From: Corynebacterium pelargi
GTDB lineage: Bacteria; Actinomycetota; Actinomycetes; Mycobacteriales; Mycobacteriaceae
Length of the DNA: 64,000 bases
Assembly (NCBI RefSeq): GCF_014635485.1
Contig: NZ_BMCX01000001.1
Span: 177,239 to 241,238 of the forward strand
Reading direction: 5' to 3'
Both the position numbers and the translations under genes were made by a program. The notes under the pieces are model-generated. The model was given only the letters and a program-made list of their open reading frames with translations. It did no database searches and was not told the origin of the DNA. Below, piece after piece: positions 50,197-58,214 of the stretch. Position 1 is the stretch's first letter, and every line of letters begins with the position of its first letter.

Positions 50197-51078
50197 TCAA
50201 CCAACCTGGTTTGGGGAATCCTCGCTATTGTCCAGCCCGGCGATCGGGATTTCGGCTTTGCCTTGGGCAAGCGTGCGGGTGAGCCCCTCTTGCGTTGTGA
50301 CCGCCACTAAATCGCCCTGTTGATTAAAGATGCGACCATGCGTGAGCGCACGACCAGCGTGTGCCGAAGGCGAGACTTGATCGTAGAGGAGCCATTCATC
50401 AGCACGGAAGGGACGCAAGAACCACATCGCGTGATCCAGTGATGCCATTTGCACCGGGTGATTGGGGTGCGGCACCAATGAGGAGTGCAGCAAGGTCATA
50501 TCCGACATATACGCCAAGGTGCAGACGTGGAAGGTTGGATCGTCGGGAAGCTTCGTTTTCGACTTAAACCACACCACCTGCTGGCTGGCGGTATAGGGAT
50601 TGTGCTTGAAGTCTTCATCGGCCACCTTGCGAATATCCCAATCGCTCCACTCTTCAAGCACCACCCTGGAGCTTTTAGGAATCTGGTCCATATCCATCGT
50701 TACCGCTTCGGGCGCAGGCACTTCACGCATAAGGTCAGAGTGCTCGATGCCGCGATCATCGGTGCGGTGAAAGCTGGCCTGCATAACAAAGATGGTTTCC
50801 CCGTCTTGGATGGCGCGAACCTGGCGCGAGGCAAAAGACCTGCCATCGCGGATCCGCTCGACCAAAAAGACGGTGGGTTTACGAGCGTCGCCGGGGCCGA
50901 CGAAATAACCATGCAGGGAGTGAACGGCTTTATCTTCGATCGTGTTGGTGGCTGCTACCAATGCCTGTGCAGCAACTTGGCCGCCGAAGGTGCGCTTGAA
51001 GTTAGAGGGAACGACACTGCCTCGGAAAATATCCTTATCAATGGTCTCAAGCTCAAGCACATCGAAAATTACACTCAT
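50197..51078 (-). CDS. tesB: Acyl-CoA thioesterase II
   Basis: Hydrolyses fatty acyl-CoA. 293 residues with a double hotdog fold: FGGQVAAQALVAATNTI, HSLHGYFVGPGDARKPTVFLVERIRDG, RQVRAIQDGETIFVMQASFH, then in the second half SLDHAMWFLRPFRADEWLLYDQVSPSAH with the conserved Asp-Gln-Thr-type active residues. The ATG has GAGAGG upstream. Divergent from the GT87 gene. Confidence 0.95.
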   Translation of the reverse strand: MSVIFDVLELETIDKDIFRGSVVPSNFKRTFGGQVAAQALVAATNTIEDKAVHSLHGYFVGPGDARKPTVFLVERIRDGRSFASRQVRAIQDGETIFVMQASFHRTDDRGIEHSDLMREVPAPEAVTMDMDQIPKSSRVVLEEWSDWDIRKVADEDFKHNPYTASQQVVWFKSKTKLPDDPTFHVCTLAYMSDMTLLHSSLVPHPNHPVQMASLDHAMWFLRPFRADEWLLYDQVSPSAHAGRALTHGRIFNQQGDLVAVTTQEGLTRTLAQGKAEIPIAGLDNSEDSPNQVG

Positions 51079-51163
51079 ACCTCTCGGCTTCCTTCCTCCA
51101 CAATGACCCGCTCGATACAGGGCAATTGATCCAAAGCTTATCCAAGTACGCAGGGTTTATAGA

Positions 51164-51169
51164 TAGAAT
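51164..51169 (+). promoter_or_regulatory. -10 box of the GT87 gene
   Basis: TAGAAT lies 7 bases before the GTG at 51177 and no ribosome site precedes that GTG, so the mRNA is probably leaderless. A TTG at 51126 with AGGG upstream is the alternative start. Confidence 0.55.
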
Positions 51170-51176
51170 CAGCCAG

Positions 51177-52379
51177 GTGCAAGCAATTTCCAATCGACGC
51201 TGGTGGTTTTTCTGGGTGCTCAGCCGCATCGCGGTAGTAGCACTGGCCCTCCGAAATCCCTGGACGCAGGGCGATCCTCAGTACTACTTTGAAGAACTCA
51301 GCAGCGGCGAAACACTTGCGCTTGGAGAATACCCAGCCGTGGCCGTGTGGCCTTTGCGTCTGCTGTTTTTGCTCAGCAAAGACAACCAGACGGCGTTTAT
51401 CGTGCTGTTTAGCATCATGTGCCTGAGCGTGGACGCACTGATGTTCCACCTGGTGCTGCGTCATGCCACCAGCGCAGGGCCGAAGGCGTTTTGGATCGCC
51501 ACCGGTGTGCTGATGCCGGAGGTGCTGCTGTGGCGCTTTGATATTTTGCCCGGAGTGTTCGTCGGCATGGCGGCCTTGTTCGGCTACCGCAAACGCAGCG
51601 CCATCCTGCTTGCCACGGCGGCGATGATGAAGCTATGGCCTTTTGCGCTCATTCCTGCCATTGGCGGGCGTTTATATTCACGCGCGACCAGGATGCAGAT
51701 CGCTACTTTTCTGAGTACCGTCGCAATCTTAGGCTTGCTCACCATCGCCACCGGTGGTTTTGCGCGCCTGCTGAGCCCCTTTGATTATCAGGGTGCTCGC
51801 GGCCTGCAAATCGAGTCGGTGGCAGCTACTCCCCTCATGCTGGGAGCGCTGTTCAGCCCCGAGCGTTATCGGGTGGAGTACGCGGCGTCGAAAAGCTTTG
51901 AAATCACCGGGCCTGGCGATACTGCGATGCAACTGGTGTCTTCTTTACTCATGCTCGGTTGCGCCATCTTGGTGCTCTGGTGGCTTTGGAGCGTGCTGCG
52001 CGAGGGCGTGCGCAGCCAAGAACTGCAGGTTGCGTGGATGATTCTGGTGCTGCTGGTGCTGCTGTGCGCCAATAAGGTGCTTTCTCCGCAGTACCTGCTG
52101 TGGCTGGCTCCGCTGGTTGTGGTGGGGTATCTGCTCCAGTCACGCGGTACGGCAAAAACGCTGGCGCTGCTGTGTTTGCTCTGCCAGGCCTGCACCACCT
52201 TGGTGTATCCGATGACCTACGATCGAATTGATCATGTGCCTTTCGACGGTGCGTTTGCAGCGGTGATGCTGGTGTTAAGGAATCTCCTGCTTGTTGCCAT
52301 GGTCGTCGTTGCGGCTGTCCACCTTCGCCAGCAGCGCGCGCGTGGCCTTGACCGAGACAGGCTCGGCGCTCATGCCTAG
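51177..52379 (+). CDS. GT87-type (DUF2029) membrane glycosyltransferase
   Basis: 400 residues, about ten transmembrane helices. The first extracytoplasmic loop has NPWTQGDPQYYF, where the aspartate fits the catalytic position of the polyprenyl-phosphate-mannose-using GT87 enzymes such as PimE; a second loop has the PFDYQGARGLQIES segment. It sits next to the pgsA/pimA block, so a role in mannosylated envelope lipids or arabino-mannan is plausible but unproven. Starts at GTG 51177 (leaderless) or TTG 51126. Single plus-strand gene, convergent-like with bioWF downstream. Confidence 0.82.
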   Translation: MQAISNRRWWFFWVLSRIAVVALALRNPWTQGDPQYYFEELSSGETLALGEYPAVAVWPLRLLFLLSKDNQTAFIVLFSIMCLSVDALMFHLVLRHATSAGPKAFWIATGVLMPEVLLWRFDILPGVFVGMAALFGYRKRSAILLATAAMMKLWPFALIPAIGGRLYSRATRMQIATFLSTVAILGLLTIATGGFARLLSPFDYQGARGLQIESVAATPLMLGALFSPERYRVEYAASKSFEITGPGDTAMQLVSSLLMLGCAILVLWWLWSVLREGVRSQELQVAWMILVLLVLLCANKVLSPQYLLWLAPLVVVGYLLQSRGTAKTLALLCLLCQACTTLVYPMTYDRIDHVPFDGAFAAVMLVLRNLLLVAMVVVAAVHLRQQRARGLDRDRLGAHA

Positions 52380-52457
52380 AAGGGCCGTGTCGAAGACCTC
52401 AATGCGACGTCTGGAAACCTTGGCGCTTCGGTGCCCTCATTGGGACAGGCTCAAACT

Positions 52458-52470
52458 TGAACAACGTTTA
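52458..52470 (+). promoter_or_regulatory. BioQ-like operator upstream of bioW
   Basis: TGAAC-AAC-GTTTA, close to the TGAAC-N3-GTTAC motif of the biotin repressor BioQ in Corynebacterium glutamicum (three of five bases match in the second half). It lies just upstream of the expected -35 region of the bioW promoter, whose -10 box is TAGACT at 52495-52500. Confidence 0.6.
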
Positions 52471-52494
52471 GCCTTTTCAAGTCAGCTACGAAGC

Positions 52495-52500
52495 TAGACT
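52495..52500 (+). promoter_or_regulatory. -10 box of bioW
   Basis: TAGACT ends 8 bases before the GTG at 52509. There is no ribosome site, which suggests a leaderless bioW mRNA. The -35 region is poor. Confidence 0.6.
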
Positions 52501-52508
52501 AAGCCTTT

Positions 52509-53222
52509 GTGAGCTTTTATAGCGTGAAGATGCGCGCCAGTAAACAGGGCGTCCACACCTCCGGGGCGGAAACGATCTGCACCGACCTCGAACAAGCCAA
52601 TGCCATTGCCCAGGCATACCTGCTGCGCGCGATCAATCATCCCCACGGAAGCCCGGATGACTTCCACCTCAAGATCACCCAGATCCACGATCAGGTGCGC
52701 TTTGTGCCAAGGCTGCAAGTAGAAGAAATCCCCTGCGCAGACCAAGCCCAGGCACAACAATGGATGCTGCAGCAACTGGCAGATCTGCCAGCGGCACCCA
52801 CTGCCATCGAGATGCTTTATGCCCTGCGGCGTCTACGGGGTGCAGCGCTTGTCGATGCCAACACCGGCCAACGCCTTGACCCGGATCCTCAACGAGGAGT
52901 GCGTGCTTCTACCTTCGGCAGCGCCCAGGCAGACCAGCCCGCGCACCCAGGCTCGAAGCAGTACCACAACGAGGCGCTTACCTTGGCCTCCAAAGTGGCA
53001 GCCTGCCCGCATATGGTGGCCGAATTGTGCATTTCAGATGACCCCACCTACACCACGGGCTACCTCGCTCGCGGTGGGGTGTACTTCCGCATCCCTCATG
53101 CCAAAGCCTTCGGGCATCCTTCTGGAGGTCGAGTTTTTATCATCGATGGCGGCAATAACCCACAGCAGCGTGCAGAGGAAGCACGCGCATTTCTTGAGCA
53201 ACAGGCGGTGATGGTGCAATGA
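52509..53222 (+). CDS. bioW: 6-carboxyhexanoate-CoA ligase (pimeloyl-CoA synthetase)
   Basis: Activates pimelate to pimeloyl-CoA, the acyl donor for BioF. 237 residues: FYSVKMRASKQGVHTSGAETI at the N-terminus, NEALTLASKVAACPHMVAEL, SDDPTYTTGYLARGGVYFRIPHAK and GHPSGGRVFII near the C-terminus, all diagnostic of BioW. Its end overlaps the bioF start by four bases (ATGA). bioW is used by Bacillus-type biotin pathways instead of the BioC-BioH route. bioA, bioD and bioB are not in this window. Confidence 0.95.
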   Translation: MSFYSVKMRASKQGVHTSGAETICTDLEQANAIAQAYLLRAINHPHGSPDDFHLKITQIHDQVRFVPRLQVEEIPCADQAQAQQWMLQQLADLPAAPTAIEMLYALRRLRGAALVDANTGQRLDPDPQRGVRASTFGSAQADQPAHPGSKQYHNEALTLASKVAACPHMVAELCISDDPTYTTGYLARGGVYFRIPHAKAFGHPSGGRVFIIDGGNNPQQRAEEARAFLEQQAVMVQ

Positions 53223-54406
53223 CGCAACAGCACACAGGTACACAGCGCAGCATCGAGGCCTTCGCGCAGGCAAGCAACCTTGCCTGGCAAGCCCGCGGCC
53301 TTGAACGCCACGTCCGGGATTTTTCCAGCACCGAGCTTCAGTGCGAGATCAACGGCCAGCGGGTCTGGCAATTCGCCTCCTCCGATTATGCCGGCCTTGG
53401 CATGCACCCGGCACTGCAACGGGCTGCCCAAAACGCCATCGCTACCTATGGCACCACGGCTGGTGGCTCGCGGCTGACCACGGGTTTAGCGCTGCACCGC
53501 GAAGCCGAAGCCAAGCTCGCTGCGTTTTTCGGCACCGAAGATGCGGTGCTTTTTGCCACCGGCTTCCAAACAAACGTCTCCGTGTTGCAGGCCATCAGCG
53601 ATGCTTCCTGCACGATTTTCTCCGATGCGCTCAACCACGCCTCGATCATCGACGGTGCCCGCATGACCAAGGCAAGCACCAAGATCTTTGATCACGGCGA
53701 TTTCTCCGCTCTGAAGAACCTGCTCGAACACCACGCCAACACCTCACAAAAGCAGGCCATCGTGGTCAGCGACGCGGTGTTTTCCATGACCGGCGAGATC
53801 ATCGACCTTCCGCGCCTGCGCAGCATTTGCCAAGAATTTGGTGCCTGGCTCGTGCTTGACGACGCCCACGGAGTAGGAAACCTCGGTGGCGGCAAGGGCA
53901 TTCTGGGGCTTTATCCCCAGCGCTACGAAAATGAGATCGTTATCGGCACCGCCAGCAAGGCGCTCGGGGGCATCGGTGGCTTCGTGCTTTGCGGCAGCGC
54001 CCTTGGCCATCTGCTTCGCAACCGTGCCCGAAGCTTCGTCTTTTCCACGGCCAATACGCCCGCCAGCACCGCTGCCTTGATCGCAGCCCTCGATGTCCTC
54101 GACACCGACCCCGGCCCGCTGCAGCAACTGAGCCTGAATATCGACACGGCCTATACCAACCTTGGCCTACAACCCTCAGGGCCACGAAGCCCGATCATTC
54201 CAGTAGTCGTCGGCAGCACTGAACGCGCGCTCACACTCCACCAGCAACTTTTCCACCAGGGCTGGTTCATCCCGGCGATTCGCTACCCCACCGTGCCAGA
54301 TGGCCAGGCGATGCTGCGGCTGACCATCACCGCTCGGCATCCGCGCGCGGTAGTAGCCGAGGCGTGTTCAGCAATCACCCAACTGCTGGGCGCATCCGAC
54401 CTCTAG
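53219..54406 (+). CDS. bioF: 8-amino-7-oxononanoate synthase
   Basis: PLP enzyme that joins pimeloyl-CoA and alanine in biotin synthesis. 395 residues. Glycine-rich substrate loop GTTAGGSRLTTGLALH, DDAHGVGNLG and the PLP lysine in IGTASKALGGIGGF; FVFSTANTPASTAALIAAL is also typical. It overlaps bioW at its start, and its stop codon shares the bases CTAG with the stop of the convergent LemA-like gene. Many corynebacteria lack bioF and need biotin, so this pair is strain-relevant. Confidence 0.95.
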   Translation: MTQQHTGTQRSIEAFAQASNLAWQARGLERHVRDFSSTELQCEINGQRVWQFASSDYAGLGMHPALQRAAQNAIATYGTTAGGSRLTTGLALHREAEAKLAAFFGTEDAVLFATGFQTNVSVLQAISDASCTIFSDALNHASIIDGARMTKASTKIFDHGDFSALKNLLEHHANTSQKQAIVVSDAVFSMTGEIIDLPRLRSICQEFGAWLVLDDAHGVGNLGGGKGILGLYPQRYENEIVIGTASKALGGIGGFVLCGSALGHLLRNRARSFVFSTANTPASTAALIAALDVLDTDPGPLQQLSLNIDTAYTNLGLQPSGPRSPIIPVVVGSTERALTLHQQLFHQGWFIPAIRYPTVPDGQAMLRLTITARHPRAVVAEACSAITQLLGASDL

Positions 54407-54858
54407 CACTCGGTGTATTCGAAGTACGCGGGTAACTGCGCTCGACCCCCAAGGCGGGTCAGGCGAACCAGGGGGCGAGTTCTTAACGCCCTCGTATCGG
54501 AAACTGCCTCGTTATAAAAACGGTGAGCAAGCTGCAGGCGCACCTCGGCGTCTGCCAATGGTGCCGGAGGTTGTTCACCAAACTGCGCGATAGCCGCAGA
54601 GATTGGGCGTTCTTTTTCAATGCGCTGGGCAAAGTGGTCGTACACCAAAGGAACCTGTTCGGCGGCATGGGCTTGGGCAGCAATATCGGGGATTAACACC
54701 GCAGCAATCGCTGCGCGCCGATCCAGTGCGGCTTGCAAAGACTGCAGCGCGGCATCGGTGCGGATATGAAGGCGATTGAGCCGCTGTGCTGTGAAATACG
54801 CCCACAAAAGCGCGATGGTGATGGCTACGCTCAGCAGCACCAGCAACACAGTTTGCAT
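54403..54858 (-). CDS. LemA-like single-pass membrane protein
   Basis: 151 residues: N-terminal helix (residues 3-21), then a helical segment LNRLHIRTDAALQSLQAALDRR, RAAIAAVLIPDIAAQAHA, and RFYNEAVSDTRALRTRPL ending in AYFEYTEC. This resembles a shortened LemA fold (conserved Tyr/Phe-Asn segment and terminal YFE). It lies 3 bases downstream of pimA; in mycobacteria the gene after pimA (Rv2609c) also starts with such a region but continues into a Nudix domain, which is absent here. Function unknown. Confidence 0.7.
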   Translation of the reverse strand: MQTVLLVLLSVAITIALLWAYFTAQRLNRLHIRTDAALQSLQAALDRRAAIAAVLIPDIAAQAHAAEQVPLVYDHFAQRIEKERPISAAIAQFGEQPPAPLADAEVRLQLAHRFYNEAVSDTRALRTRPLVRLTRLGGRAQLPAYFEYTEC

Positions 54859-54861
54859 GCT

Positions 54862-55950
54862 TTATGCCTGCACTTTCGTTCCATCGGCAACGGTTTCATA
54901 CACGCGCTCTACCTCGTCGGCGACCGTTTGCCAGTCGTATAATTCCGCCCGCTTTTGGCCACTTTGCACCAATGCGGCACACTGCTTGGGATCATCGATC
55001 AGCCGTTGAAGCACGGCTCGCAGCGCGTTGGGATCACCTGTTTTAAACAAGGCACCGGCTGGATGCTCGCTTTCTGCATCGCATACCGCCGAGAAGGCTT
55101 CGAGGTCACTTGCCACCACCGCACAACCGGCGGCCATGGCTTCGACGAGGACGATGCCAAAGCTTTCTCCACCAAGGTTGGGGGCTACATAGATATCGGC
55201 ACCCGCTAGGATGCGGGCCTTTTCTTCATCGCTGACTCTGCCTACGTAGCGTACCTGCGGATGCGGGCGTGGCTGACCGGCGCCGATCACGGTGACGCGA
55301 ACATCGCGATCCAGCCCGTCAAGGGCTTTGAGCAGCACCGGTAGGCCCTTGCGCGATTCGTCGATACGGCCTAGGAACACAATCTCGGTGTGATCTTGAG
55401 CCGTGGATTCGCTGCGATACTGCGCAAATGCCTGGGTATCCACACCATTGGGGATTAACACCGGATCTCCGCCGAGCATCTCTACTTGCCAGCGACGAGC
55501 CATCTCAGACACGGCAATGCCGCCGCGCACCTTTTCTAGCGGGCCTCGCAACACCGGTAGCAGGAGCTTGAGCAGACGCGATCCAGAAGACGAGGCATGG
55601 TAGGTGGCCACGATGGGGCCTTCGGCGATGCGCAGGGCAGCCATGGAAAAACTAGGCGAGTTCGGCTCGTGGATATGCAGCACGTCGAAATTGCCGTTTT
55701 GGATGAATTCTCGGGTGCGTTTGAATGTTGAAGGCTGCAAAGAAATACGAGCCACGCTGCCGTTATAGGGCACCGGGATGCTTGGGCCGCCTTTGCACAC
55801 GAAGTCTGGCACCTCGGTGCTTGGCGAACATGGCCCGAGCACCGATACGTTGTGGCCGCGGTGGATGAGCACCTGCGCTAAGTCAAGGATGTGGGCTTGT
55901 ACTCCGCCTGGTTCATCGAAGGAGTAGGGGCACACGATACCGATATTCAC
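54862..55950 (-). CDS. pimA: Phosphatidylinositol alpha-mannosyltransferase
   Basis: Transfers the first mannose from GDP-mannose to phosphatidylinositol, on the cytoplasmic face of the membrane. 362 residues, GT-B fold of family GT4: CPYSFDEPGGVQAHILDLA, HIHEPNSPSFSMAAL, VFLGRIDESRKGLP (donor site) and PNLGGESFGIVLVEAMAAG with the catalytic Glu. GTG start with GGGAG 5 bases upstream. It belongs to the pgsA-acyltransferase-pimA block. Confidence 0.96.
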   Translation of the reverse strand: MNIGIVCPYSFDEPGGVQAHILDLAQVLIHRGHNVSVLGPCSPSTEVPDFVCKGGPSIPVPYNGSVARISLQPSTFKRTREFIQNGNFDVLHIHEPNSPSFSMAALRIAEGPIVATYHASSSGSRLLKLLLPVLRGPLEKVRGGIAVSEMARRWQVEMLGGDPVLIPNGVDTQAFAQYRSESTAQDHTEIVFLGRIDESRKGLPVLLKALDGLDRDVRVTVIGAGQPRPHPQVRYVGRVSDEEKARILAGADIYVAPNLGGESFGIVLVEAMAAGCAVVASDLEAFSAVCDAESEHPAGALFKTGDPNALRAVLQRLIDDPKQCAALVQSGQKRAELYDWQTVADEVERVYETVADGTKVQA

Positions 55951-56071
55951 ACCTGCTCCCTTCTAGAAACCTTCAAGGCACCCTAGCGGTGCACCATTGT
56001 TGTGGCAGCGTAATTGCCTGCCTCGACCATTCGAGGTGATGGCCGTTGCATACGTGGCAGTGTATCCCACC

Positions 56072-56968
56072 CTAGGCATCGAGCCCTCGAAGATAACGCT
56101 GTTGATCGAGATCTTCGATCCACAGCGGCTGCAGCATGTGCCAATCTGCGGGATGCCGCGCGATGCCCTCGGCAAGCGCATCGGCTACGCGTTGCACCGT
56201 GGTTTCAAGCTGGCCTACCTCGATAGCTTCGCCAACCTCGAATCCCCACCCCTGCGGCTCAAACCACAGGTGAACTGGGTGTAGCGCTGCGCCGGTTTCT
56301 TGGGCCAGCTTCACAGGCCCTGCTGGCATGCGCGCGGTGTGGCCGAAGAACTGCACTTCCACCCCGCTACGTTTGAGGTCACGTTCTCCAAGCAGGCAGA
56401 CCACCTCACCTGCTTCGAGGGCGGCTTTAAGGCCCTGAAATGGCTTCGGGCCACCGCTGAGCGGCAAGACCTTAAACCCGAGACCTTCGCGATAATCAAC
56501 AAAGGCCTGGTACAAGGATTCCGGTTTGAGGCGTTCGGCCACCGTGGTGAATTGGCCGTGCACATGCACGAGCAGCACCCCAGCCATGTCCCAGTTACCA
56601 CTATGCGGCAACACAAGCACCACGCCTTTGCCTTGGTCAACCGAGGCTTGCAGCCGCTCAATGCCTTTGACGCTTTGCAGGAGGCGTTCGTGCAGTAGTG
56701 GGTCTTCTGCAATCGCAGGTAATTGGAAAGCCTCGCGCCAATACCGTGCATAGGAACGAGAAGCAGCGCGTACTAGTGGCTTATCCACATGCTCCTGCCC
56801 CACCACCCGGGCCAAGTTTTGACGCAGTTGGGGCAATCCTGCACCTCTGCGCGACCAACAATCGGCAGCGAAGCTAAACAGCGCATCGGCGACGCCGATG
56901 GGCAAACGCCGGACGAGTTTCCATCCGGCGATATAGGCTTTGGCGCTCAGCGCCTCTCGTGCACTCAT
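56072..56968 (-). CDS. PatA-like phosphatidylinositol mannoside acyltransferase
   Basis: LpxL/HtrB-family lauroyl-type acyltransferase; in mycobacteria the orthologue at this locus (Rv2611c, PatA) acylates the mannose of PIM2. 298 residues from the ATG at 56968, which overlaps the pgsA stop in ATGA. The acyltransferase HxxxxD-like motif is VLPHSGNWDMAG; GLGFKVLPLSGGPKPF and LLGERDLKRSGVEVQFFG are also typical. N-terminal membrane-associated segment. A 40-codon upstream extension is not coding. Confidence 0.9.
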   Translation of the reverse strand: MSAREALSAKAYIAGWKLVRRLPIGVADALFSFAADCWSRRGAGLPQLRQNLARVVGQEHVDKPLVRAASRSYARYWREAFQLPAIAEDPLLHERLLQSVKGIERLQASVDQGKGVVLVLPHSGNWDMAGVLLVHVHGQFTTVAERLKPESLYQAFVDYREGLGFKVLPLSGGPKPFQGLKAALEAGEVVCLLGERDLKRSGVEVQFFGHTARMPAGPVKLAQETGAALHPVHLWFEPQGWGFEVGEAIEVGQLETTVQRVADALAEGIARHPADWHMLQPLWIEDLDQQRYLRGLDA

Positions 56969-57618
56969 GCGCCGGGGAACTCCTTGGCGCCGGCAGGAGG
57001 TGCGATAACCTGCCTTGCCTTTGGTGATTGCTTGACCATATGCAGCCGTTGCCACACGGTAAAGATGCTGCCCAGGGCTAAGATCCATAGGGCGATATCA
57101 ATGGCGTAGGGCACGCCAAAGCCCTGCAGCCCAAGGCCAACGAGTCCGATGATCAAACGCTCGGGGCGTTCGACTAAGCCACCATTGACTTTAAAGCCAG
57201 AGGCTTCAGCGCGAGCCTTGACATAGGAGATGACCTGGGAGCACACCAATACGGTAAAGGCCGCGATCACCAGTGGCTTTGGAGCATCGTAGGTGTAGAT
57301 CAGCCACCAGGTGATGGCAGCAAACAGCGCACCATCGGTGAGCCGATCGCAGGTGGCATCAAGTGTGGCTCCATACTTGGTTCCGCCACCACGCAACCTC
57401 GCCATGGTGCCGTCGACCATGTCGAAGGCGGCAAAGAGCCCCGAAAGTAAGGCAGCCGCGACCAAGTGGTCACTTGGGATCAAGATGACGGCGATGGCGA
57501 TGGTAATTGCTGCACCGATGGTGGTCACAGCGTTGGGTGAAATGCCCGCTTTGGCAAACAGTTTTGCCACGGGTTCGACGATCACGGCGGCAGGCTTGCG
57601 GCCTCGGACGCTAAGCAT
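56965..57618 (-). CDS. pgsA: Phosphatidylinositol phosphate synthase (CDP-alcohol phosphatidyltransferase)
   Basis: Joins CDP-diacylglycerol with inositol phosphate to give the precursor of phosphatidylinositol. 217 residues, about six helices. The full CDP-alcohol phosphotransferase motif is present: DMVDGTMARLRGGGTKYGATLD then ATCDRLTD, with all four conserved Asp residues. The ATG at 57618 overlaps the HIT gene stop by 8 bases and has AGGAG 6 bases upstream; it overlaps the next gene start, so translation is coupled through the block. Confidence 0.94.
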   Translation of the reverse strand: MLSVRGRKPAAVIVEPVAKLFAKAGISPNAVTTIGAAITIAIAVILIPSDHLVAAALLSGLFAAFDMVDGTMARLRGGGTKYGATLDATCDRLTDGALFAAITWWLIYTYDAPKPLVIAAFTVLVCSQVISYVKARAEASGFKVNGGLVERPERLIIGLVGLGLQGFGVPYAIDIALWILALGSIFTVWQRLHMVKQSPKARQVIAPPAGAKEFPGA

Positions 57619-58174
57619 GAGCTTCTCCTGGTAGGCCTTCGATTGACGACCACGTCTGAGCAAGCAGTGCGCGGGTATCGCGCAGGAGCTGCGGCAGCAC
57701 TTTGGTGCCGTCGATGATCGTCATGAAGTTTGAGTCTCCGCTCCAGCGCGGGACGATGTGCATATGTAGATGCTCGGCAACGGAACCACCGGAGGCCTTA
57801 CCGAGGTTGAATCCAACATTGATGGCATCGGGGTTCGATGCTTGCTTGAGCACGCGGATGGCGGCCTGGGCAAAGGCGAACATTTCAGCGGATTCCTCCT
57901 CGTTGAGGTCCTCTAAGTTCGGTTCTTCGCGGTACGGCACCACCATCATGTGCCCAGCGTTATAGGGGAAGAGATTGAGCACGCAATACACGCTTTTACC
58001 ACGGGCAACGATGAGTCCGGTGGCGTCGTCAAGCTCAGGGATCTGCACAAATGGATTGCTCCTGGGCTTGGAGTCCTGCTGCCCATCTTGGCGGATATAC
58101 CCCATCCGGTAGGGCGCCCAGAGCCGCTCAAGGCGATCCGGCACCCCTACTCCGGTGTCGTGGTATTGCTGCAC
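57611..58174 (-). CDS. HIT family hydrolase/phosphorylase
   Basis: 187 residues with the histidine triad HLHMHIVPR near residue 140 and PYNAGHMMVVPYRE. In mycobacteria the orthologue in this place (Rv2613c) is an ATP adenylyltransferase-like Ap4A phosphorylase, so that is the likely activity. GTG start with GAAAGG 8 bases upstream. Between thrS and pgsA. Confidence 0.92.
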   Translation of the reverse strand: MQQYHDTGVGVPDRLERLWAPYRMGYIRQDGQQDSKPRSNPFVQIPELDDATGLIVARGKSVYCVLNLFPYNAGHMMVVPYREEPNLEDLNEEESAEMFAFAQAAIRVLKQASNPDAINVGFNLGKASGGSVAEHLHMHIVPRWSGDSNFMTIIDGTKVLPQLLRDTRALLAQTWSSIEGLPGEAHA

Positions 58175-58214
58175 GCGCGTGCCCTTTCTCTTGATCTCCT
58201 ACTTGCTGCCGAAA

